A stretch of DNA of 13,760 bases from an uncultured Rhizobiaceae group bacterium (lineage in GTDB: Bacteria > Pseudomonadota > Alphaproteobacteria > Rhizobiales > Rhizobiaceae). The stretch spans positions 1-13,760 of the forward strand of contig CALAIO010000003.1 of NCBI GenBank assembly GCA_937923355.1, written 5' to 3'. The notes under the pieces are model-generated. The model was given only the letters and a program-made list of their open reading frames with translations. It made no database searches and was not told where the DNA came from. The first letter of the stretch is position 1. Each line of letters starts with the position of its first letter. Positions 1 through 5,849 of this stretch are shown here, in pieces. A program made the position numbers and the translations under genes.

Positions 1-12
1 CTCTTCCGATCT
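1..12 (+). other. Illumina adapter remnant at contig end
   Basis: The first 12 bases, CTCTTCCGATCT, are identical to the 3' end of the standard Illumina adapter. They run straight into the collagen-like repeat at base 13. They are most likely untrimmed library sequence rather than genomic DNA, so the first four codons read from the left edge (ending in a Cys) should be ignored. The true assembly probably broke here because the 81-bp repeats could not be resolved. Confidence 0.88.
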
Positions 13-224
13 GCGCACAGGGTATCCAAGGTATCCAAGGTGAGCGTGGCGCAACTGGTGCTAAAGGCGCAACAGGTGCTACAGGTGCACAAGGCGCACA
101 GGGTATCCAAGGTATCCAAGGTGAGCGTGGCGCAACTGGTGCTAAAGGCGCAACAGGTGCTACAGGTGCACAAGGCGCACAGGGTATCCAAGGTATCCAA
201 GGTGAACGTGGCGCAACTGGTGCT
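13..224 (+). repeat. Perfect 81-bp tandem repeat within the collagen-like gene
   Basis: Two full copies (13-93, 94-174) and a partial third (175-224) repeat with an 81-bp period. Copies 1 and 2 are identical; copy 3 differs only by GAG to GAA before it diverges. Each unit encodes 27 residues, i.e. nine Gly-X-Y triplets, so gain or loss of units keeps both the reading frame and the triple-helix register. Near-identity at the base level implies recent duplication or homogenisation. The number of copies in the genome is probably higher, because the contig ends inside the array. Confidence 0.93.
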
Positions 225-893
225 ACTGGCGCAGCTGGTGCAAACGGACGTGATGGCGTAGATGGCCGTGACGGTGCTGATGGTGCACGTGGCGCTACTG
301 GCGCAACTGGTGCTAGAGGCGAAAAAGGCCACGCTGGTCGTGACGCAAACGTTACTATTTCCTTCGGTGGTGGTAGCAAAGGTCGCGGACAAGCAGCTCA
401 AGCTGGTCTACAAAGCAACGTAAGCAGTGCAATCAGCTCTGTAAGCGCAGCTGCTAACCAGAATGTGTCTTTCGGTAGCTCAGCTTCTTCGTCAACAAAC
501 GAAGTAAGCGCTCTAATGAAGCAAATCGCTGACGTACTACAAAAGCTACTTTCTAGCTTGGGTGGCGCATCATCATCAGCTTCATCTAGCTCTAGCTCAT
601 CAGCTTCTTCAGCTGCATTCGCTAGACCAGCTCCGATCTCATCGGCAGCACTAGAAACTGCTGGTGCAAGAGGCCCTAGCTTCCCTGCTCAGCCAGCTGG
701 TGTAGAAGCACAATCAGGTTTTAAGGATATGTCAGCTGAGATATCTTCAATCCTGAGCGAAGTAACAGCGCTATTGGAAACAATCGCGTCAATGCTAAGC
801 GGTGGTGATTTCGACAATGGCGTATCTGGCGCAGTTGAAGAAACCAAAGGTGTTGTAGAGCAAGTTAAAGCATTTGCTTCTAGCGACTTTTAA
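13..893 (+). CDS. Collagen-like repeat protein, 3' part (5' end missing)
   Basis: An open frame enters from the left edge and stops with TAA at 891-893; about 292 residues are visible and the start is missing. Residues encoded by 21-344 form 36 uninterrupted Gly-X-Y triplets ([15 protein letters not shown] and similar), the signature of bacterial collagen-like proteins that fold as triple helices and are usually surface-exposed or secreted. After this comes a non-collagenous tail. It has a Gly/Ser/Ala linker, an amphipathic helix ([17 protein letters not shown]), a poly-Ser stretch (about 570-615), a Pro/Ala-rich part and two further predicted helices to the C-terminus. No cysteine occurs in the genomic part. 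The tail is not one I recognise. Its Gly/Ser-rich, Cys-free, amphipathic character resembles T3SS-exported harpin-like proteins, but this is inference. The 5' end and the repeat number are unknown because of the broken assembly. An internal GTG at 465 is unlikely to be the start, since the frame is collagen-coding far upstream. Confidence 0.85.
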
Positions 894-912
894 GAAAAAC
901 TCATGAAGTGAA

Positions 913-954
913 GGTGATGGCCTTTCGGCCTTCACCATCCAGGGCAACCTGGAT
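913..954 (+). other. Two tandem hairpins in the 3' region of the collagen-like gene
   Basis: The first hairpin pairs GGTGATGGCC (913-922) with GGCCTTCACC (927-936), one mismatch, loop TTTC. The second pairs ATCCAGG (937-943) perfectly with CCTGGAT (948-954) across a GCAA tetraloop. They abut each other and precede the terminator at 972. They may stabilise the mRNA 3' end, act as a processed RNA, or slow polymerase before the terminator. The function is inferred from structure only. Confidence 0.6.
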
Positions 955-971
955 TGATTGGTTACACTTAG

Positions 972-1000
972 CCCCTGAAGGAAACTTCAGGGGTTTTTTT
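972..1000 (+). terminator. Rho-independent terminator of the collagen-like gene
   Basis: A perfect 9-bp stem, CCCCTGAAG (972-980) with CTTCAGGGG (985-993), closes a GAAA tetraloop and is followed directly by seven T (994-1000). This is a textbook intrinsic terminator on the plus strand, 79 bases after the stop codon. Confidence 0.93.
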
Positions 1001-1477
1001 ATTGTGGGCCATAGACTTATAAACTTGATTGAAATGATATGGCCAATTTGCCTGACTATTGTGCCGTAAGCTCTTACCCTGCAAAGCTGGTACTTGCTTC
1101 AAAATCAGATTGTTCCTGCTAATTTACTTTCTCTATTCAAACTGATTGGTTTCAGACCCGAATACACGGTCCAGTCAGGCTCATAATCTAAGGAAAAACT
1201 GTGCCTGTGAGTCTGATTTCGAATCAATTTTGCAGTGAGTAACCCTTATGGGGATGTTCGTGTTTTATCAACAAAACTCTCTCAATCACATAAACATGAA
1301 GGCATGTTCACTATTTAAATTATTCAATTATAACAATAGTTTACTTACTTTTATTGTGTGGTATTTTTGCCCTCTAGGTAGTATCTACGCATATAAATTT
1401 TGCTTCTAAAACGCTATAAATAATTCAAGCGGTAACCAATCGCTCGCTTTATTTTAATACCAATAAGGAAAAACATT
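1001..1477. other. Long intergenic region, no gene seen
   Basis: No convincing coding frame is visible on either strand across about 480 bp. It holds a separated inverted repeat, GGCCATA (1007-1013) with TATGGCC (1038-1044), then sequence I cannot assign, and becomes A+T-rich from about 1300. The right end carries the promoter-like motif at 1374-1397 and the ribosome binding site of the 60-aa gene (AAGGAA, 1465-1470). The length is unusual next to a 60-codon gene and leaves room for a long leader or upstream regulator sites. Confidence 0.55.
1374..1397 (+). promoter_or_regulatory. Putative promoter/activator motif shared with the T3SS operon
   Basis: CTAGGTAGTATCTACG (1374-1389) is followed by TATAAA (1392-1397), 81 bases before the start codon of the 60-aa gene. 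The 16-bp core matches 14 of 16 positions with CTAAGTAGTATTTACG on the minus strand (12264-12249), which is likewise followed by TATAAC. The extra T before each makes 15 of 17. GTAG-TAT-CTAC within the motif is a short dyad. The TATAAA is a plausible -10 box; no good -35 box lies at the right distance, which suits an activator-dependent promoter. The role is inferred from the match and position. Confidence 0.5.
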
Positions 1478-1660
1478 ATGGAAGTAAGCACAACACCAAC
1501 AGCAGCAACAAACCCTGGTATTGATGCTGGTGCAGTTGGCGGTGGTAACTCACAGCTAACACAAGCATTTGATCGTGCAATTGCTGAAGCTCAACAGACT
1601 TTGGCGACAACGACTGTTAAAGGTGCTGACTTGCGTGCTCTACAGCAGAGCGCTCGATAA
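1478..1660 (+). CDS. 60-aa small protein, possible T3SS-linked secreted or structural subunit
   Basis: ATG at 1478 is preceded by AAGGAA with a 7-base spacer, and the frame ends at TAA 1658-1660, before a strong terminator, so this is a well-delimited single-gene unit. The product has a polar Thr/Ala/Gly/Asn-rich first half with no signal peptide. Its C-terminal half is a predicted amphipathic helix from about residue 25 (SQLTQAFDRAIAEAQQTLA) ending in LRALQQSAR. There is no cysteine. The layout (disordered N-terminus, one C-terminal helix, about 60 residues) is that of T3SS pilin/needle or small secreted proteins. The stretch LTQAFDRAI resembles LSKTFDHAI near the C-terminus of the SctI-like protein in this window. 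The shared upstream motif also suggests co-regulation with the T3SS. I do not recognise the family. It is certain enough as a gene, but its function is inference. Confidence 0.75.
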   Translation: MEVSTTPTAATNPGIDAGAVGGGNSQLTQAFDRAIAEAQQTLATTTVKGADLRALQQSAR

Positions 1661-1687
1661 TCAAAATCTAGCATTAAAATATTGCAT

Positions 1688-1727
1688 AAAGCCCTGCGTG
1701 TTCATTCACGTGGGGCTTTTTCTTTTT
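1688..1727 (+). terminator. Rho-independent terminator of the 60-aa gene
   Basis: AAAGCCC (1688-1694) pairs with GGGCTTT (1713-1719). The stem continues inward through two G-T wobbles and four Watson-Crick pairs to a TTCATT loop (1701-1706). A T-rich tract (TTTTTCTTTTT, 1717-1727) follows. It starts 28 bases after the stop codon and is oriented for plus-strand transcripts. Confidence 0.9.
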
Positions 1728-2059
1728 GGGGTGAGATTCGTCAACATCATTTGGACGTGCGTTAAGTTAACTTCCTCCTATTTTCGGCAGACTTGAAGTG
1801 TGAGGGAGCCATTTTTAAATAGTGCCCTTCAATGCCCGGGATATAAACAGCTTTCGATATTGGAGAGCTTCTAAGTTAAGCAAGATTTACAACTTCTCCA
1901 TTTACTGTCTCTTTTGCTTGCTTGCGTAGATCCTAGGCACAGGGCCTAGGATGACGGACGTGGGAAGTATGACGTTAAAGTAATTTATTGGAGAAAGAAT
2001 TTAATTAGGGAAAGAGTAAGCTGTCACTTTATTATATATCAACCAAAGCGCTGCTTGAG
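1728..2059. other. Intergenic region without a gene
   Basis: This stretch between the plus-strand terminator and the minus-strand terminator of the YbhB-like gene has no supportable coding frame. Its only clear structure is the palindromic element at 1930-1952. It separates the plus-strand genes from the minus-strand block that continues to the right edge. Confidence 0.55.
1930..1952. repeat. Intergenic palindromic element (REP-like)
   Basis: ATCCTAGGC (1930-1938) is the exact reverse complement of GCCTAGGAT (1944-1952), with loop ACAGG. It is followed by GACG, as in the ATCC(T/C)(A/C)GG...GGATGACG palindromes dispersed between genes in many alphaproteobacteria. There is no T-tract on either side, so it is not a terminator. 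Only one copy is in this window. That it is dispersed in the genome is inferred from its resemblance to known intergenic palindromes. Confidence 0.55.
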
Positions 2060-2093
2060 AAAATTCAGCACCTCAAAATTTATTTGAGGTGCT
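2060..2093 (-). terminator. Terminator of the YbhB-like gene
   Basis: AGCACCTCAAA (2067-2077) and TTTGAGGTGCT (2083-2093) form a perfect 11-bp stem with loop ATTTA. On the minus strand it begins 6 bases after the TAA at 2100-2102 and is followed by GAATTTTC, a short T-run. It therefore suits termination of the leftward gene better than any plus-strand transcript. Confidence 0.8.
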
Positions 2094-2099
2094 AAATAA

Positions 2100-2633
2100 T
2101 TATCTATTATAAACTGCAGTTATGGTTGAAGAGGCTAGGCTATTTGCATTGACCATAAAGCCTGCAAGCGCATTACTTACTGAATTATCTAATTCAAGTT
2201 CAGTGCCAAGAGCATGAACTGTAAAATTATAACGGTGTACTTCACCAGGAGGTGGACAAGCACCACCGAAACCCACTGCGCCATAGTCATTTTTTAATTC
2301 TATAGTGCCACTTGGAACGGCTTTATCACCAGGTAATTCTGATACGTTTGCAGGAATGTTAAATGCAAACCAATGCCACCATCCTGAACCAGTTGGTGCA
2401 TCAGGATCATAGACTTGGACTGCAAAGCTTTTAGTTCCTTCTGGTGCGCCAGACCATGCAAGTGTCGGTGCAACATTGCCTCCTTCACAGCCAAAACCTT
2501 TAAAGACTTGAGCCGCATCTAGTTTTTGACCCTCGGCAATATCTGGGCTAGAAATTTGGAAAGTGTCTGCAGCTGCAGAAGAAGCAATAGTGCCAAGAAC
2601 TATTGCAGAAGCGAGTAAAGTTTTACGTAGCAT
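2100..2633 (-). CDS. Exported PEBP / YbhB-YbcL (Raf kinase inhibitor-like) family protein
   Basis: The 177-aa product belongs to the phosphatidylethanolamine-binding protein family, bacterial YbhB/YbcL type. Its hallmarks are a PTLAWSGAPEGTKSFAV strand region (about 56-72), DPDAP (76-80), WWHW (85-88) and GGACPPPGEVHRY (123-135), which together line the conserved anion-binding pocket. An N-terminal signal peptide (basic MLRK, hydrophobic core, likely cleavage after Ala-Ala-Ala near residue 22) predicts export to the periplasm; many family members are cytosolic. ATG at 2633 is preceded by AAAGGA at about 9 bases. The gene stands alone with its own terminator. The ligand and physiological role of such bacterial proteins are largely unknown, and nothing in the sequence links it to the T3SS except proximity. 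Confidence 0.93.
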   Translation of the reverse strand: MLRKTLLASAIVLGTIASSAAADTFQISSPDIAEGQKLDAAQVFKGFGCEGGNVAPTLAWSGAPEGTKSFAVQVYDPDAPTGSGWWHWFAFNIPANVSELPGDKAVPSGTIELKNDYGAVGFGGACPPPGEVHRYNFTVHALGTELELDNSVSNALAGFMVNANSLASSTITAVYNR

Positions 2634-2736
2634 TGTTCAATTCCTTTCTTGAATATTTGTGTTTTGAACAACACCAACTTACTCAAGGAGAAATAGAGCC
2701 GCTTCCGGCTAACAAGCAAAGAATATCGGATTTCGA

Positions 2737-3555
2737 TCAATCTGCAGTTTGACGTATGTCTTTTGGCTTAATTCCAAATCTTTTTCTAAACGCATCCGAA
2801 AAATGAGACGGCGTTTTAAAACCACAATCCAGAGCAATTTTCGAGATTTGGTCTTCTGTCGTTTGTAATAAACTCAGACCGCGTTCCAATCTCGTATGTA
2901 GAAGAGTTTTAGCAAATCCTTGTCCAGTCTTAGAAAGCCAGCGTCTCATCGTGGCCTCGCTCATAGCAAAGTGATCAGCGATTTCTCCAGCCGTCCATGA
3001 ATGACTTAAATCGGCTTCAATTAAACTTCTTACTTTGCTTATTGGATCATCTTTGAACTGAGAGGGTAAATTAAATCCTTTTCCCCTTAGCCAAAGTAAA
3101 GGCTCAATAAGTCTATGTTGTTTGATTGAATCTGGAAGCCCATCGTTATCAAGCGTCTCTTTTATAAGAGTGAGTACCTCACTTGGTTGATGGTTATCAG
3201 ACCTTACAATCTGAACACCTTTTGTCACTTCACCTTTCGGAATGTCCGAGAATACCTTGTTAACAAGGTCATGCGTAAAAGAAACCCCAAGCGCTTGATA
3301 ACCGCCATTCATTACAGGTCTATTTTCCATCGTTACCATAGAACCTGGAGGAAAAATCATCAGATCTCCTTCTTCGCCCAACAATTCACCTTGTGTTGGA
3401 TTTAACACGTATTTGCTTCCGCGTTGAATGAAGAAGAAGAAAGTCAGTCGAAAGTAAAGTTCTGTAAAAGTTGCCGTTGTCGCTTGAGTAATCTGATATG
3501 TAGAAACTTTTTCCAAGTCAGCATTATTGTTCAGCTCACTATTTTTTTCCGACAT
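2737..3555 (-). CDS. AraC-family transcriptional regulator, candidate T3SS activator
   Basis: The 272-aa product has a cupin-like N-terminal sensing/dimerisation half (GDLMIFPPGSMVTMEN, about 63-78) and a C-terminal AraC DNA-binding domain from about residue 170. The domain contains two helix-turn-helix units (about 187-208 with AGEIADHFAMSEATMRRWL, and about 236-257 with IALDCGFKTPSHFSDAFRKRFG) and the terminal G-KP--IR pattern. The size and layout are like ExsA- or ToxT-type regulators, not the roughly 480-aa HrpX/HrpB type. It lies 128 bp downstream of sctU in the same direction. AraC proteins such as ExsA, InvF and HrpX activate T3SS genes, so control of this locus is plausible but not shown. 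No clear promoter could be placed in the gap; a short GGGTT-T-AACCC dyad lies at 3646-3656. Confidence 0.93.
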   Translation of the reverse strand: MSEKNSELNNNADLEKVSTYQITQATTATFTELYFRLTFFFFIQRGSKYVLNPTQGELLGEEGDLMIFPPGSMVTMENRPVMNGGYQALGVSFTHDLVNKVFSDIPKGEVTKGVQIVRSDNHQPSEVLTLIKETLDNDGLPDSIKQHRLIEPLLWLRGKGFNLPSQFKDDPISKVRSLIEADLSHSWTAGEIADHFAMSEATMRRWLSKTGQGFAKTLLHTRLERGLSLLQTTEDQISKIALDCGFKTPSHFSDAFRKRFGIKPKDIRQTAD

Positions 3556-3683
3556 CAGCTCTTAGCCTTTAAACTTGAATTATCAACCAAACATAAAATA
3601 TTCCAAATTGAAAGTCAGGCAACTTTTGAAATTTAGAGAAATTTTGGGTTTAACCCCATTTTGTAGCATTTCACTAATTCGCT

Positions 3684-4754
3684 TTAAAACGCGCCGATAT
3701 CGATCAGTAAGCGGGCTACTTTTTCGAAGTGTCTTTCGCGGATTGCCTTACCAACTTCCACTGACGACAGAATGTCACTCATGAGTGCCTGGTCAAACAC
3801 GACTGGAATGTTTTTATTGTCGGCAGCTTTCATGTCGCGGTTAAAGCGCACGCCTGTGAAGACTTTAACAAGCGCTGGTACTTTCGAGTGCTCTGGGTGG
3901 AAGTAGATACCTACGGCAGATTCTGAACCGCGCAGGACCATGGTCAAACCACTTGAACCATCTCGAATTTCACCAGAACCCTGTGCCTGACCAGAAACTT
4001 CTGCAATCATTCTGCGGTGCTCGCTTTTTTGGTGCTGCTTGAATTCAGGAGAACCGTTCAGTTCTTTTTGCTCGCGCTTGGCTTCCTTGTGACCCATTTT
4101 TTGTTCGTCGTTAAAGAGCATATTTTGCAGCGGCATATCGAGCAGCCCAAAAAACAAAAGCATTACAACTGCAGTGGCAAGGATTAGAGTTCCGGCTGAA
4201 ACAGCACTGTCTGCGATACAGCCAATAGAGCAGAAAATGCTCGCCAGAATGGTTTGCAGGAAAAGCCACAGAAAAATGAATGTCAGAACGAACCAAAAGA
4301 TGAGTTTTGTAAGTGATGAAACGAATTCAACCATATTTCGTTTTTTGAAAAGCTTCTTGAACCCTTCAGCAGGATTAACCTTTTTAAAGTCAGGTTTTAG
4401 TGGCTCGAGAGAAAATGGAATGCCCTGTTTGCTGAGTATGTTGGCTACGACGCCAATCAAAATGATCAGTGTCACAAACGGCACGATTGCATACATGACG
4501 TCAAAGACGACTGTAAGAAATAATGATAGTCCGATTTCTGCTACATCTTCGCGGAAGGACAGGACTGATAATTGGTATAGGCCAGAAAATGATTCAGAAA
4601 AATTCGTCCAGTTGAGAATGATATAAAAAATACCTGCAACTGTTGTCATGCCTTGAACGAAGTCAGAGCTTTGCGCAACTTGTCCCTTTTTTCTCGCTTC
4701 CTTGAGTTTGTGTTGGGAAGGGTCGAGGGTTTTTTCTTCACTATCATCAGACAT
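3684..4754 (-). CDS. sctU: SctU export-apparatus switch protein with degenerate NPTH motif
   Basis: The 356-aa product is the FlhB/YscU/RhcU-family inner-membrane protein of the T3SS export gate. The N-terminus has the family pattern (EEKTLDPSQHKLKEARKKGQ), followed by four predicted membrane segments within about 30-207, the conserved loop PDFKKVNPAEGFKKLF, and a cytosolic domain from about 210. The normal self-cleavage motif Asn-Pro-Thr-His, expected just before a hydrophobic SAVGIYF-type strand, is replaced by Arg-Gly-Ser-Glu (residues 275-278, bases 3921-3932). Catalytic Asn, Pro and His are thus all missing while the surrounding fold is retained (SAVGIYF, then VEVGKAI near the end). ATG at 4754 has a strong AAGGAG upstream. 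It is the last gene of the operon, 9 bp after sctT. Cleavage and substrate switching of the classical kind are unlikely; the frame is intact, so it is not a pseudogene. Confidence 0.95.
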   Translation of the reverse strand: MSDDSEEKTLDPSQHKLKEARKKGQVAQSSDFVQGMTTVAGIFYIILNWTNFSESFSGLYQLSVLSFREDVAEIGLSLFLTVVFDVMYAIVPFVTLIILIGVVANILSKQGIPFSLEPLKPDFKKVNPAEGFKKLFKKRNMVEFVSSLTKLIFWFVLTFIFLWLFLQTILASIFCSIGCIADSAVSAGTLILATAVVMLLFFGLLDMPLQNMLFNDEQKMGHKEAKREQKELNGSPEFKQHQKSEHRRMIAEVSGQAQGSGEIRDGSSGLTMVLRGSESAVGIYFHPEHSKVPALVKVFTGVRFNRDMKAADNKNIPVVFDQALMSDILSSVEVGKAIRERHFEKVARLLIDIGAF

Positions 4755-4763
4755 GGCTGCTCC

Positions 4764-5558
4764 TTACCTGATGATGCCTTGGACAAGTTCTGGCACAGTA
4801 GCCAAAAAGCCAAGGTTGTCTTTAAATAATCTGATAGACATAACGAGGAATAACGGAAGTATCATCATGGCAATCAGGTTTTTGGTTGAGAATGTAAGGT
4901 GACCAACATCAATGTTCTTGCCAAATTTTGCACCAATCAAATGGATAATGTCTGACAGAAACATGATGACTAAAAGCGGGCCTGCAAGAACTACGGCGCC
5001 AAGCAAAATATGCTCCAGGATTTCCAAAAGCATATCCGCTCCAGGTACAAACGTTGGGAATGTGCTATTTACAGCCCATATGTCATAGCTTGTATAAATT
5101 GTGCCGGTCACAATCTGAAAGCCGCCAATGGAAGCAAATATCCAAAGTGTCAGGACGGCAAAGAGATTGCCATATGAGGTGACCTCACCGCCTGATGGAT
5201 CTGGCATGCCGAGCATTGCACCGCGGTAAATATCGATGATGCCACCGCCTGCAATGGCAATTGCCAAAGGCACAGAAGATGCAAAGCCGAGAACCGCGCC
5301 GATTAAAAGCTCTTTTAAGAGCAAGGCCATGAAGTTCATCTCAAATACGATTTCTGCTGAGGGAACACCATTTGCCAATAGCGGCAGGGTTATGCCAAGC
5401 GCAAACACCATTCGCAATATGCCCGAGCCAACTTGCGTCCAGGCGAAAATTGCAAACAGGAGAGTAAACCCAAATGGTCTTGCCATCGCCAGAATTACCC
5501 AAGGGGTATAACCTGCGAAGATATCCAGAAATGCGTTGAAGAGTTCACCTGATGGCAT
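4764..5558 (-). CDS. sctT: SctT export-apparatus membrane protein
   Basis: The 264-aa product is in the FliR/YscT/RhcT family, which builds the entrance of the export channel together with SctR and SctS. Several long hydrophobic segments span the whole protein, with the family features of a conserved N-terminal aromatic/hydrophobic region and an LLKELLIGAVLGF block. The size is typical. I prefer ATG at 5558, because AGGA lies 7 bases upstream; a TTG at 5561 would add one residue. It lies 9 bp before sctU and 9 bp after sctS. Confidence 0.95.
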   Translation of the reverse strand: MPSGELFNAFLDIFAGYTPWVILAMARPFGFTLLFAIFAWTQVGSGILRMVFALGITLPLLANGVPSAEIVFEMNFMALLLKELLIGAVLGFASSVPLAIAIAGGGIIDIYRGAMLGMPDPSGGEVTSYGNLFAVLTLWIFASIGGFQIVTGTIYTSYDIWAVNSTFPTFVPGADMLLEILEHILLGAVVLAGPLLVIMFLSDIIHLIGAKFGKNIDVGHLTFSTKNLIAMMILPLFLVMSIRLFKDNLGFLATVPELVQGIIR

Positions 5559-5567
5559 CAAACATTC

Positions 5568-5837
5568 CTACTTTGAATATTCATGAAAGCGGGAGAAGAT
5601 TTCATCTGATGCTGTGTAAAGCGGTGCTGTCAGCATGCTGCCAAACGCGATAAGCATAAAACCAATAACCATGATCTTGATGGTTTGTGGCAGGGTTTGT
5701 TCCTGAATTTGCGTAACCGCCTGAAACAAGCCAACGATAAAAGCAATGATCGTTGCAAGTAGAAGAGGGGGTACAAGCACCACCGCAGAATAATAAAAGA
5801 TATTATAAAGGGAGGAAATTAACTGAGCTTCATCCAT
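5568..5837 (-). CDS. sctS: SctS export-apparatus membrane protein
   Basis: The 89-aa product is the FliQ/YscS/RhcS family member, with two transmembrane helices separated by a short polar loop (GLFQAVTQIQEQTLPQTIK is the classic signature). It packs around SctR in the export gate. ATG at 5837 has GGAGA about 7 bases upstream; the stop is TAG. It lies 12 bp from sctR and 9 bp from the preferred sctT start. Confidence 0.97.
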   Translation of the reverse strand: MDEAQLISSLYNIFYYSAVVLVPPLLLATIIAFIVGLFQAVTQIQEQTLPQTIKIMVIGFMLIAFGSMLTAPLYTASDEIFSRFHEYSK

Positions 5838-5849
5838 TAGTTCTCTCCC

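Noticed and set aside
13..224. CRISPR-like direct repeats
   Set aside because: The repeats are contiguous 81-bp units with no unique spacers, and they encode Gly-X-Y triplets in one frame.
465..893. A separate 142-aa gene starting with GTG at 465
   Set aside because: The same frame is open and codes for collagen-like triplets far upstream, and no ribosome binding site precedes 465. It is the 3' part of the larger gene.
1569..1796. 75-aa frame overlapping the 60-aa gene
   Set aside because: It runs through the strong terminator at 1688-1727, has no good ribosome binding site, and its product has no sensible pattern.
2697..2710. AGCCG-CTTC-CGGCT hairpin as terminator of the AraC gene
   Set aside because: The stem is only 5 bp and there is no T-run on the minus strand after it; too weak to call.
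3646..3656. GGGTT-T-AACCC as a terminator for sctU or as a hairpin
   Set aside because: A 5-bp stem with a 1-base loop cannot fold stably and no T-tract follows. It could at most be a DNA operator.
4174..4626. 150-aa plus-strand frame opposite sctU
   Set aside because: It is a shadow of a strongly conserved gene on the other strand, with no family features. The same applies to the other plus-strand frames opposite the sct genes.
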